A stretch of DNA of 31,802 bases from Collinsella aerofaciens (GTDB lineage Bacteria; Actinomycetota; Coriobacteriia; Coriobacteriales; Coriobacteriaceae), in NCBI RefSeq assembly GCF_028209885.1, contig NZ_JAQLEM010000026.1, positions 1 through 31,802 on the forward strand, in the 5' to 3' direction. This document shows positions 7,855-15,008 of the stretch, piece after piece (position 1 is the first letter of the stretch; the number at the start of each line of letters is the position of its first letter). Below the pieces are notes generated by a model. It was given only the letters and a program-made list of their open reading frames with translations. It was not told where the DNA came from and searched no databases. A program made the position numbers and the translations under genes.

Positions 7855-8464
7855 GGGCGACCTCCTTGGTGGTCGAGAGAATTTCGTGGGCAAAGCCGAG
7901 CTCGACGGCGCGCTCGGCCGAAAGGTAGGTGTCTTTTGCAGTGAGGGACTGGATGCGCTTGGGCGTGAGGCCGCTGCGGTCCGAGAGGATTTGCGTGAGG
8001 GTCTTGCGGGTCTGCATGAGACGCCGGCTGGTTTCCTGCAACGCAAGTGCCGAGCCGCCTGCCCCCTGGGGGATCAGCGGGTCATGAATCATGAGCTCTG
8101 CATGGGGCGCCATACGGCGATCGTCGCCGCCCATAAAGATCACGGCGCCCATGGACGCGGCGAATTCCAGACAGACGGTGCGGATGGGGCACGATGCGAG
8201 GCGCATGGCGTCATAGATCGCAAGACCCGATCGCACGCTTCCGCCGGCGCTGGCGACAAATATGGTGATGGGGCGGCTGGGGTCGGTGGCATCGAGCAGA
8301 CGAATCTGCTGGCATAGGTCGTGGGCCATCGGGGTTTCGATGTTTCCCATGACGGAGAGCTCGCGACGGGCGAGCATCTCATCGTAAATGCTGGTGAGCG
8401 TGATACCTCGGGCGGATTCACGCATGGTGAGGGGGCTGATGATGGGGGAATGATTGGTGTCCAT
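7847..8464 (-). CDS. ClpP-like serine protease
   Basis: 205-residue ClpP-family peptidase with the full catalytic triad by position: Ser104 in FAASMGAVIF, His127 in MIHDP, Asp178 in AKDTYLSAERA. FVASAGGSVRSGLAIYDAM is the family's oxyanion-loop region. Spacings agree with housekeeping ClpP, but the sequence diverges (MIHDP instead of MIHQP; Arg-rich N-terminus) and its operon partners are a VirD4-like ATPase and an unknown protein rather than clpX or tig. The ATG at 8464 has AAAGGAG upstream. It is therefore probably a specialised paralogue; which ATPase feeds it is unknown. The overlapping VirD4-like gene downstream is a tempting but unproven partner. Confidence 0.9.
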   Translation of the reverse strand: MDTNHSPIISPLTMRESARGITLTSIYDEMLARRELSVMGNIETPMAHDLCQQIRLLDATDPSRPITIFVASAGGSVRSGLAIYDAMRLASCPIRTVCLEFAASMGAVIFMGGDDRRMAPHAELMIHDPLIPQGAGGSALALQETSRRLMQTRKTLTQILSDRSGLTPKRIQSLTAKDTYLSAERAVELGFAHEILSTTKEVAHV

Positions 8465-8527
8465 GAGGACTCCTTTCTGTTGGTGGTGTTGTGGAATAGA
8501 GTCGCTGCCCGCGGAGGGGCTGGCGGG

Positions 8528-9418
8528 CTACAGGGTTCGTCCGAGCCTGAGATCGAGCTCGGTTGTGGGGCAGGCTGCCTGTCCGTGCGGCTCGCAAGCG
8601 CCAAGGGCTCCAAAGCGATGGAGCGTTGCGACGGGCGTGGTGTAGGCGAGCCGCAGCTGATGCTCGATAGGGGCACATCCGTCATTTTTGTAATGAGCCG
8701 CGTAGTACTGCGCGATGCTGGCGTTCATCTCGCTGCCATTGCGATGGCGCTCAAACTGGCGTCTGCAGGTCTCGATGATCTTTGCTACCGACTTGGGTGC
8801 CGTCGCGGGAACAAGGGCGAGATAGCCCTCAAATAGCTCGTTGATGTTCAGGAGGCACAGCAGGTCGATCAGCGTCCTTATGGCTGCTCCCTCGGCAGAA
8901 AAGTGCGCGGTCATGCGGTTATATCGGTTGCGGTCGACGATGGCCGCATGGGGTCTTGGAGTTTTCTGCCCCGTGGTCCCGGGCTTTTGCCGCGCCTGTG
9001 TATTGAGCTCGACGTTGCAGCGCTTGAGGCCGTCCAACGGAAGGAACAGTGCGGTGCGCAGGGTGTTCCGCTTGCTTTCGAGTTCATGACGCTCGTCGGG
9101 TTCCCATTCGAGCTTGAGTTTCGTGTCGAGCGCCGTAAGCATATGGGCTAGGCAGCCTACGGTAAGAACGTACGAATCGTTGTCGCGTTTTGGGGCATAG
9201 GGGTCTGTCAGCTTGCGAATGTCGGGGTCGCCCATGATCTTTGTGCAGCGCTTCAGCAGTTGAGGGTGGTCGGCCAAGATCGTCGCGAGCGGTAGCGACG
9301 CGTAGTTCTTGATGGTCGCGGCGGCAAAGGCGGCGTCATATTCGTTTGCATATGCTCGCTCAATGCGGGCATCCAGAATGCTTTTCTTATCGCCGTCTTC
9401 AGCGTGGTGGTTTGTCAT
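8528..9418 (-). CDS. Hypothetical protein, first gene of the ClpP/VirD4-like cassette
   Basis: 296-residue soluble protein that I do not recognise. It is rich in predicted helices (for example TAHFSAEGAAIRTLIDLLCLLNI near residues 170-195), has several Cys and His residues, and no membrane segment or signal peptide. The C-terminal 40 residues are Cys/Gly/Pro-containing and probably flexible. I chose the ATG at 9418, which has TTGGAGAAG upstream; an open frame continues to 9574 but is low-complexity His/Gln and lacks a ribosome binding site. It precedes the ClpP-like gene by 63 bp on the same strand, so it is likely cotranscribed and may be a substrate, adaptor or transfer component. Confidence 0.7.
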   Translation of the reverse strand: MTNHHAEDGDKKSILDARIERAYANEYDAAFAAATIKNYASLPLATILADHPQLLKRCTKIMGDPDIRKLTDPYAPKRDNDSYVLTVGCLAHMLTALDTKLKLEWEPDERHELESKRNTLRTALFLPLDGLKRCNVELNTQARQKPGTTGQKTPRPHAAIVDRNRYNRMTAHFSAEGAAIRTLIDLLCLLNINELFEGYLALVPATAPKSVAKIIETCRRQFERHRNGSEMNASIAQYYAAHYKNDGCAPIEHQLRLAYTTPVATLHRFGALGACEPHGQAACPTTELDLRLGRTL

Positions 9419-9907
9419 AGCTTCTCCAATCGGTTGATGTTCGTGCTGTTTGTTGATGTGCTGGTTGTCGTGAGTGATGCGCTTGCCGTGGGTGATGTGC
9501 TGACGTTGGGGTGCTATGCGGTTTTCAATGAGCCCGTGAGGCAGTTGCTGCAGGGACGGGATGGAACGGCCCATGCAAGGCGGAAGGCATCGTTCTCAAA
9601 ATCGAGACAGCAATGCCCTGGGTGCCTCACATGTGGCAGTTACCTCATTAAGTTGTCATTGCGTTTGGGGTTGTACTTTGCCGATCTTCCTTCTCTTACA
9701 CGCTAAAACTCAAACTTCATATGCTCGATCTACTTAAAACCGCAACGGCGGTCTTTTATCAACTTATATGTCGGAACGCGTCTTTGCAAGTACTTTTTTG
9801 TCTTTGTTTCAAATGGGGTGGTTTTGCAACCGTCATACGCGCGCTGTGCGAACGTGCCCCGGCTCGGATAAGATAGTGCGCGATAAAAACGATGCAAGGA
9901 GGCACAT
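9419..9907. other. Intergenic region between divergent operons
   Basis: About 490 bp with no convincing gene. It must hold the promoters of the minus-strand ClpP/VirD4-like cassette and of the plus-strand HAD gene, but I cannot define either securely. A small hairpin ACCGC-AACG-GCGGT (9739-9752) flanked by A and T runs may be a weak bidirectional terminator. The GC content drops around 9640-9810. Confidence 0.4.
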
Positions 9908-10750
9908 ATGGCAATCAAGGCCATCGCGATGGATATCGACGGTACGCTCACCAACGACCAGAAAGTGATTAGCCCGCGTACGCGCGAGAAGCTGCTCGCG
10001 GCGCAGGAGTCGGGCATTAAGCTCATCTTGGCTTCGGGTCGTCCCGCATGGGGGCTGCACGCCTTGGCGCAGGAGCTCGACCTTCAAAACCATGATGGTC
10101 TGCTAGTCGCTTTCAATGGCGCGCATGTGGTCGACGCTCAGACCGATGAGGTTCTTTTTGACCAGGCCATGCCGGCTGACGAGCTGCACCGTCTGATTGA
10201 TCATCTGCAAAACTATGATGTGATCCCCATGATCTCGCTCGGTCGCGACTTGCATGTCGAGGACTCGTACCACTGCATGATTACGCTGCCGGATGGCTCG
10301 CAGAAAAACATTGTCAAATACGAGCGCGATGCCTGCGACCTTAAGATCCGCGAGGTCGAGAGCTTGCATGAGGTCGTGGACACTTATCCCGTGGACAAGC
10401 TGCTGACGGCGGGCGATCCGGCCTACCTGCAGGCGCATTACGAGGAGATGTATGCGCCCTTTAAGCAGACGCTTTCGGGCATGTTTACGGCCGACTGGTA
10501 CTTTGAGTACACGGCGCCCGGTATTGACAAGGCCCGCGCGCTCGAGGGTGCCCTGCCCAAGCTCGGCATCGATGCCAGCGAGGTCGTATCGTTTGGCGAC
10601 GGCCAGAACGACAAGTCCATGATCGAGTGGGCTGGTACCGGTGTTGCCATGGGAAACGCCGTCGATGAGGTTAAGGCTGTGGCCCAGATGGTGACCGCCA
10701 ATAACAACGAAGATGGTATTGCGGTGGCGCTGGATAAGCTGCTGGGTTAG
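9908..10750 (+). CDS. HAD-superfamily hydrolase, Cof type
   Basis: 280-residue HAD phosphatase of the Cof/class IIB type, predicted to dephosphorylate sugar phosphates or similar small metabolites in the cytoplasm. Motif I is MDIDGTLTND with Asp9 nucleophile and Asp11. Motif II is ILASGR with its Ser. Motif III/IV is VSFGDGQNDKSMIEWAGTGVAMGNA near the C-terminus. A large cap domain lies between motifs II and III. ATG 9908 has AGGAGG six bases upstream. The substrate cannot be read from sequence. A terminator follows, so it may be transcribed separately from the next HAD gene. Confidence 0.92.
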   Translation: MAIKAIAMDIDGTLTNDQKVISPRTREKLLAAQESGIKLILASGRPAWGLHALAQELDLQNHDGLLVAFNGAHVVDAQTDEVLFDQAMPADELHRLIDHLQNYDVIPMISLGRDLHVEDSYHCMITLPDGSQKNIVKYERDACDLKIREVESLHEVVDTYPVDKLLTAGDPAYLQAHYEEMYAPFKQTLSGMFTADWYFEYTAPGIDKARALEGALPKLGIDASEVVSFGDGQNDKSMIEWAGTGVAMGNAVDEVKAVAQMVTANNNEDGIAVALDKLLG

Positions 10751-10772
10751 AATCGCCGATAATGCATGGTTC

Positions 10773-10798
10773 GGGCGTCCGCTTGCGGGCGCCCTTTT
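10773..10798 (+). terminator. Terminator between the two HAD genes
   Basis: Stem GGGCGTCCGC/GCGGGCGCCC (10773-10782 with 10785-10794; the real loop is CTTG) followed by TTTT. It ends 15 bp before the next start codon, so it may also attenuate that gene. Confidence 0.7.
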
Positions 10799-10813
10799 GT
10801 TAGGGAGGGTGCC

Positions 10814-11473
10814 GTGTCCGCATTTCCGTTCGACGCCGTTATCTTTGACATGGACGGCGTGATTGTCGATACCGAGTATTACTACCTGGGCGAGACCGCC
10901 GCGTTTGCCAAGGAGCTTGGGCTTAATCTGACTCAAGAGGAGTTGAATGGGCAGGTCGGTACCTCGCATCAGTTCTTCCTGCATATGCTGGTCGATTGGT
11001 TTGAGCGTGCCGGTAAGGGGCATTTCACTGGCGAGGAAGCGTTGGCCCGTTGGGACGAATGGGCTCATAAGCGTCCGCGCGACTATCAGGCTTTGATTAA
11101 CCCAGGCGCCGTGGATACGATTCGAGAGCTGCCGCGCCGCGGCGTTCGCGTGGCACTTGCCAGCTCGTCTCCCATGGTTAGTATCGAGGAAGTGCTCAAT
11201 GCGTGCGGGCTGTCGGATGCCTTTGAGTATGTGGTGAGCGGCGAGCAGTTTAAGGAGAGCAAGCCCGAGCCCGACATCTACCTGCATGCGCTGGACCTGC
11301 TGGGGCTGCCCGCGAATCGCTGCTGCTGCGTCGAGGATTCGGTGCCTGGCATCACCGCTGGCAAGCGAGCCGGCCTGACAGTCATTGCCAAGCGCGAGGA
11401 ACGCTTTGGCTTTAGCCAGGATGCCGCGGACAAGATTATCGACCAGCTGCCGGAGCTACTGGAACTCGCGTAG
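10814..11473 (+). CDS. HAD-superfamily hydrolase, beta-phosphoglucomutase-like
   Basis: 219-residue HAD of subfamily IA. Motif I is FDMDGVIVDTE (nucleophile Asp and acid-base Asp two residues on). Motif II is ALASSSPM. The Lys motif is FKESKPEPDIYLHAL. Motif IV is CCVEDSVPGITAGKRAG. A helical cap lies between motifs I and II. This is the layout of beta-phosphoglucomutases and related sugar phosphatases; phosphatase versus mutase activity cannot be decided. The GTG at 10814 is preceded by TAGGGAGGG and is preferred to an upstream frame that would start inside the terminator. It is followed 59 bp later by the FrlD-like kinase, suggesting joint use in sugar-phosphate metabolism. Confidence 0.92.
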   Translation: MSAFPFDAVIFDMDGVIVDTEYYYLGETAAFAKELGLNLTQEELNGQVGTSHQFFLHMLVDWFERAGKGHFTGEEALARWDEWAHKRPRDYQALINPGAVDTIRELPRRGVRVALASSSPMVSIEEVLNACGLSDAFEYVVSGEQFKESKPEPDIYLHALDLLGLPANRCCCVEDSVPGITAGKRAGLTVIAKREERFGFSQDAADKIIDQLPELLELA

Positions 11474-11532
11474 ATCCTGGGCGGTACTGCTGTCACAACA
11501 GTGGTTCCGTTGGCATAAGAGAGGGGCGCGCT

Positions 11533-12396
11533 ATGGCATTTAACGTGAGCGCACTGGGGTTTGGCGACAACGTCGTCGACCGCTACGAGCATATTCGCAC
11601 GATGTATCCGGGTGGCAATGCGGTGAACTTTGCCGTGTATGCCAAGAAATGCGGAGCCGCGCGCTCCGCGTATATGGGCATCTTTGGTAATGACGCTGCT
11701 GCCGAGCACGTGATTGCGAGTCTTGAAGATGAGGACGTTGAACTAGCCAAATGCAAGCAGCTCATCGGTGAGAATGGTGCTGCGCGCGTGACCGTCGTTA
11801 ACGGCGACCGTGTTTTCCTTGGCTCCAATGAGGGTGGCATCCGTGGTGATGCGCGCTATGTGCTCGATCGCTTTGACCTTGCGTACATGAAGCAGTTCGA
11901 CGTAGTCCACTCGGGCAACTATTGCTTTACCGAGCGTGAACTTCCCAAGTTGAAGGCCGCGGGCATCACGGTTTCGTTTGACTTCTCGGACGATTCGACC
12001 GACGAGTACTACGAGCAGATTGCTCCCTACGTTGACTTCGCGTTCTTTAGCGCGGCAGACGCCGCGAGTGAGGATGAGATTCGCGAGCGTCTGGCATGGG
12101 TGAGGAGCCTAGGTCCGCGTTTCGTATCGGCAACGGCTGGCGCTGAGGGCTGCATTGCCTATGATGGCGATCGTTATTACCGCCAACTGGCTAAGCCGGT
12201 AACGGATATGAAGGACACCATGGGTGCGGGCGACTCATTCCTGACTTCGTTCCTGATGTGTTATCTCGATTCCGTCAAGCGTGGCGAGGATGGTGCCGAG
12301 GCCATCGAGCGTGCACTCGACTTTGCGGCGGGGTTTGCTTCGACCGTATGCGGCATGGAAGGCTCCTGGGGCCATGGAGTGCCGATTTCCGAATAG
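11533..12396 (+). CDS. frlD: PfkB-family kinase, fructoselysine 6-kinase-like
   Basis: 287-residue ribokinase-fold sugar kinase. The pattern GFGDNVVDRYE, YPGGNAVNFAVYAKKCG (residues 30-46), FDVVHSGNY, VSFDFSDDS and the C-terminal anion hole DTMGAGDSF (Asp as catalytic base) resembles E. coli FrlD closely enough that I call it FrlD-like. FrlD phosphorylates fructoselysine at position 6 for cleavage by FrlB. No frlB deglycase or frlA transporter is in the window, so a different amino-sugar or ketose substrate is possible. ATG 11533 has GAGAGGGG upstream. It lies behind a HAD sugar phosphatase/mutase on the same strand. Confidence 0.7.
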   Translation: MAFNVSALGFGDNVVDRYEHIRTMYPGGNAVNFAVYAKKCGAARSAYMGIFGNDAAAEHVIASLEDEDVELAKCKQLIGENGAARVTVVNGDRVFLGSNEGGIRGDARYVLDRFDLAYMKQFDVVHSGNYCFTERELPKLKAAGITVSFDFSDDSTDEYYEQIAPYVDFAFFSAADAASEDEIRERLAWVRSLGPRFVSATAGAEGCIAYDGDRYYRQLAKPVTDMKDTMGAGDSFLTSFLMCYLDSVKRGEDGAEAIERALDFAAGFASTVCGMEGSWGHGVPISE

Positions 12397-12402
12397 GTGA
12401 GC

Positions 12403-12437
12403 AGTCCCGGGGAGTCGAATTGTCGCCCCCCGGGACT
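12403..12437 (+). terminator. GC-rich hairpin behind the kinase gene
   Basis: A perfect 10-bp stem AGTCCCGGGG/CCCCGGGACT (12403-12412 with 12428-12437) with a 15-base loop, seven bases behind the stop. No T-run follows, so termination is uncertain. The MITE-like element begins 8 bp later. Confidence 0.4.
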
Positions 12438-12444
12438 CCATGGA

Positions 12445-12664
12445 CAAAAAATGCTAAATATGAGTACTGTCACTAATTTAGTAACAGCGAAATTAAGCTA
12501 TTGAGGGCCTAGTTGGGTGTCTGCGAGTGATTAAAACCTGCTAAAAATGACTTTAACCACCTTAAAGTGCCTTGATAACGGATAGCTGTACATTATCAAG
12601 GCACTATTTTGCCGTAAAATAATGTGACTGGATTTGCAACAGTACTCATATTTGGCATTTTTTG
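12445..12664. mobile_element. MITE-like element with 26-bp terminal inverted repeats
   Basis: 220-bp AT-rich non-coding segment. The ends 12445-12470 and 12639-12664 are inverted repeats matching at 25 of 26 positions (they begin CAAAAAATGC). Inside are a near-palindrome at 12467-12487 and a perfect 13-bp inverted repeat (12566-12578 with 12593-12605, AGTGCCTTGATAA) around a 14-base loop. No coding capacity. The size, AT bias and nested repeats fit a miniature inverted-repeat transposable element or a large structured repeat. I see no clear target-site duplication. Confidence 0.6.
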
Positions 12665-12674
12665 CCCACCGGGG

Positions 12675-13457
12675 TTAGCGAAGGTCAAAAACAGAGTGCG
12701 CATTTGTTAAAACTGCCGACTCGATGCGCTTTGCGTCACAATTCTTGAGCGAGGCGATGCGTTCTGAGGTCCTTGTGAGCGATCTGATGAGCGACTGTGC
12801 GCTTGTTTCTGTGTTTGGCTCGGCTGGTGCATCGGTCTCGAGCAGTAAACGATCGAGTGGAATCTGTCGGGCGTATTCGCGACCGCGCTTGGTGGCGAGC
12901 ATACGCTCGTTCACGGAAAAATAGCAGCCTGCGTTTCGCGCGCGGACGAGTTCGTCCGAAGTACCGCTAAACCAGTGGAAGATGATAGCGGGGGAGTCGG
13001 GGTTTGGGATGAGTGGTCCATGCGATTCGAAGACGTCCAGTACGGCTCCTGCTGAACGAACGGCGTGAATTGATATCACGCGTCCGGTAAGAGGATGCTG
13101 CGCGAGCGCATCGCAGAGCCGGTCGAGTGCCTGTATTTGTAGCGGCTCACTTCCAGCAAAGCGCGCGGAAAAGTCGAGTCCGACTTCGCCGATGTAGCGC
13201 TCTTGGGCAGCAACTTCGCAAAGCAGATCGACTTCGGCAGGACCGCAGCGGTCGTCGACAAGCCACCAGGGATGGAGGCCGACGCCGGCGATGATGCCTG
13301 GTTGGCGATGGGCGCGCTCGTTTGCGGCCGAAAAGTCACGTGGATCGACGCCGCAATCAAATAAGCCCAAGCCCAGTGCCGTCGCCTCATCGGCAACGGC
13401 GTCCGGGTGAGCCAGTAAATCAAGATGGCAGTGTGCATCAATTAACCGGGGCTCCAT
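12675..13457 (-). CDS. TatD-family metal-dependent hydrolase
   Basis: 260-residue TIM-barrel hydrolase of the TatD DNase family. Metal ligands are visible in order: His9 and His11 in DAHCHLD, Glu91 in GEVGLDF, His131 in ISIHAV, His161 in IFHWFSGT and Asp209 in LLLETDAP. Family members act as 3'-5' nucleases on damaged DNA or RNA or as D-amino-acyl-tRNA editing enzymes, so the exact role is open. ATG 13457. It lies 14 bp behind tcdA on the same strand, so they form an operon. Its stop codon is only 10 bp from the MITE-like element. Confidence 0.93.
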   Translation of the reverse strand: MEPRLIDAHCHLDLLAHPDAVADEATALGLGLFDCGVDPRDFSAANERAHRQPGIIAGVGLHPWWLVDDRCGPAEVDLLCEVAAQERYIGEVGLDFSARFAGSEPLQIQALDRLCDALAQHPLTGRVISIHAVRSAGAVLDVFESHGPLIPNPDSPAIIFHWFSGTSDELVRARNAGCYFSVNERMLATKRGREYARQIPLDRLLLETDAPAEPNTETSAQSLIRSLTRTSERIASLKNCDAKRIESAVLTNAHSVFDLR

Positions 13458-13471
13458 CGCGGCGTACTCCG

Positions 13472-14269
13472 CTAGTCCAGGCGTTGGCCGTCGGCGCGCA
13501 CGCGCTCGGTGCCGCGCCCGCTGATCTGGCGGATAACCTCGCCGGCAATCATCTGACCCATGATGGGCGGCATAAAGCTGGCGGTACCCAACTCGGTACG
13601 CTCGTGGATGTTGGACGGGTCGCGGGGTTGGGTCTTAACCGATTCCTCGCAGCTAAACAGCACGTGCAGGCTTTTGATTCCGCGCTTCTTACATTCTTTG
13701 CGCATAATGCGGCTCATGGGGTCACGTACCGTATCGAAAATGTCGGCAAAGCGGAGGCACTCGGGATGGAGTTTGTTGGCCCCGCCCATGGAGCTAACCA
13801 AACGAATGTCGTGGTCCTGAGCATATTTGGCAATGGTGAGCTTGGCCGAGATGGTGTCGATGGCGTCGACGACGTAGTCGAGCTTGCCGCCCGTCTGCTC
13901 AAAAACGCTCGCAAAGAACTCGTCGATGTTGTCGCTCAGCAGGTATTCGGTGCGCTTGATAACGGTGGCGGCGGGATTGATATCGCGAATCATGGCTTCC
14001 ATCACGTCCACCTTGCGCTTGCCGATGGTGCTGTGAAAGGCGATGGCCTGGCGATTGATATTGCTGGGCGCGATGATGTCCTTGTCAAGAATGACGAAAT
14101 GACCAATGCCGCTGCGGGCAAGTGCCTCGCAGCAATTGGAGCCCACACCTCCGCAGCCGAGCACCAACACCGTGGCGTTGGCGAGTTTATTAAGTGCCTC
14201 GCGGCCCATGATGATCTCGAGCTTGGTGTCGCGTGTCTCGTTGGGAGTTGCGGCTGTGGTTTCAGTCAT
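13472..14269 (-). CDS. tcdA: tRNA threonylcarbamoyladenosine dehydratase (TcdA/CsdL)
   Basis: 265-residue E1-like (ThiF/MoeB fold) enzyme that cyclises N6-threonylcarbamoyladenosine at position 37 of ANN-decoding tRNAs to ct6A using ATP. The nucleotide-binding motif is VLVLGCGGVGSNCCEALARSG, followed by DKDIIAPSNINRQAIA, VVDAIDTISAKL and the family-specific ELGTASFMPPIMGQMIAGEV near the C-terminus. I place the start at the ATG at 14269, six bases after GGAGG; an ATG at 14275 directly abuts that site and is less likely. First gene of an operon with the TatD-family gene. Confidence 0.9.
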   Translation of the reverse strand: MTETTAATPNETRDTKLEIIMGREALNKLANATVLVLGCGGVGSNCCEALARSGIGHFVILDKDIIAPSNINRQAIAFHSTIGKRKVDVMEAMIRDINPAATVIKRTEYLLSDNIDEFFASVFEQTGGKLDYVVDAIDTISAKLTIAKYAQDHDIRLVSSMGGANKLHPECLRFADIFDTVRDPMSRIMRKECKKRGIKSLHVLFSCEESVKTQPRDPSNIHERTELGTASFMPPIMGQMIAGEVIRQISGRGTERVRADGQRLD

Positions 14270-14356
14270 AGACATCCTCCGATGGGGAAGCGAATCGTGT
14301 TTTAGCTATCGCCATTATAGGTATTATCGCGATTCCATTTGAGCCCTAGGGGCTTG

Positions 14357-14385
14357 TTGAAATGAGGCAGAGATTCGCATAAGAT
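14357..14385 (+). promoter_or_regulatory. Promoter opposing the small membrane peptide gene
   Basis: TTGAAA (14357-14362), exactly 17 bp, then TAAGAT (14380-14385). No plus-strand gene follows for about 340 bp. Transcription would run into the 3' end of the minus-strand peptide gene at 14477-14563, as expected for an antisense RNA. Confidence 0.5.
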
Positions 14386-14391
14386 GAAGCA

Positions 14392-14480
14392 GATGGCACC
14401 CGTTGCCGCGGGTTGGCCAACTCCCAAACACGTTTGTAGCGTGAGAAGTGGCCGTCTTCGCATTACGCGGGGGCGGCTAT
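14392..14480 (+). ncRNA. Putative antisense RNA of a type I toxin-antitoxin pair
   Basis: Inferred from the promoter at 14357-14385. The predicted transcript contains a hairpin ACCCG-TTGCCG-CGGGT and a second structured stretch (GCCG...CGGC, about 14453-14477) followed by TATTTC at the stop codon of the opposing peptide gene. The ends are guesses. Confidence 0.3.
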
Positions 14481-14563
14481 TTCATTCGACCTCCAATGTG
14501 GATGCCGAGCTCCACAGCCGCGATTACAAGCAACAACAACGTCAGGACATCGTCAATACTCAT
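14477..14563 (-). CDS. 28-residue hydrophobic peptide, holin-like/type I toxin-like
   Basis: Small open frame with a good ribosome binding site (AAGGAG, seven bases before ATG 14563). The product starts MSIDDVLTLLLLVIAA, continues with a short Glu/Leu/Gly/Ile/His stretch and ends GGRMK before TAG. One membrane helix of about 17 residues with an acidic N-terminus and a basic C-terminus fits the small putative holin-like toxins of Gram-positive bacteria. Their genes are often paired with a convergent antisense RNA, and a convergent promoter is present at 14357-14385. A TACAAT -10-like element lies at 14615-14620 on the minus strand with a weak -35. Toxicity is inference. An alternative is a small membrane regulatory peptide. 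Confidence 0.6.
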   Translation of the reverse strand: MSIDDVLTLLLLVIAAVELGIHIGGRMK

Positions 14564-14643
14564 AGTCCATCTCCTTCTTGGGTAGAGGGAGCTGGCCCAT
14601 CTGCTTCAACTTCCATTGTAACTAAACACGAACGAATGTTCTA

Positions 14644-14680
14644 TAGATGTTACTGTATTAGACAGCTAGACAAACATCTA
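14644..14680. promoter_or_regulatory. Operator-like inverted repeat before the ArsR-family gene
   Basis: Perfect 8-bp inverted repeat TAGATGTT (14644-14651) and AACATCTA (14673-14680), overlapping the -35 region and spacer of the promoter at 14667-14695. It is a plausible autorepressor site for the downstream SdpR-like protein. Confidence 0.45.
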
Positions 14681-14695
14681 AATATTGAGTATAGT
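14667..14695 (+). promoter_or_regulatory. Promoter of the SdpR/SdpI-like operon
   Basis: TAGACA (14667-14672), 17 bp, TATAGT (14690-14695); five of six and five of six consensus bases. The start codon follows 35 bp after the -10 box. Confidence 0.6.
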
Positions 14696-14729
14696 GTGCA
14701 CTTCATGAGAGATGATGAGAGGAGGTCTT

Positions 14730-15008
14730 ATGCCGGGAGAGGGTTTTAAGGCGCTGGCCGATCCTACACGGCGTCACATTTTGGAACTGCTGCGCGAGGG
14801 CAATTGCACGGCCGGGGAGCTTGCCGAGCATTTTGACATCAGCAAGCCGTCGTTGAGCCATCACTTGGCGACGCTCAAAAACGCCGGGTTGGTGACCGAC
14901 GAACGTCATGGCCAAAACATCGTTTACAGCTTAAACACCACCGTCATGCAGGACTTGATCGGTTGGTTTATGGGCTTTACAAACACGGAAGGTGATAAGG
15001 ATGAATAA
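14730..15008 (+). CDS. ArsR-family repressor, SdpR-like
   Basis: 92-residue winged-helix regulator. It begins MPGEGFKALADPTRRHILEL, the usual ArsR opening. Recognition helix region: TAGELAEHFDISKPSLSHHLATLKNAGLV. There are no metal-binding Cys pairs, so it is the non-metal SdpR type, a repressor sequestered at the membrane by SdpI. ATG 14730 has GAGGAGG upstream; an ATG six codons earlier lacks one. It overlaps the SdpI-like gene by eight bases (ATGAATAA), so the two are translationally coupled. Autoregulation through the inverted repeat at 14644-14680 is likely. Confidence 0.88.
   Translation: MPGEGFKALADPTRRHILELLREGNCTAGELAEHFDISKPSLSHHLATLKNAGLVTDERHGQNIVYSLNTTVMQDLIGWFMGFTNTEGDKDE

Noticed and set aside
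9404..9706. 100-codon plus-strand open frame in the intergenic gap
   Set aside because: No ribosome binding site, Val-rich unnatural composition, and it overlaps the start of the minus-strand cassette.
10103..11287. 394-codon minus-strand open frame opposite the HAD genes
   Set aside because: Antisense to two clear HAD genes and crossing their terminator.
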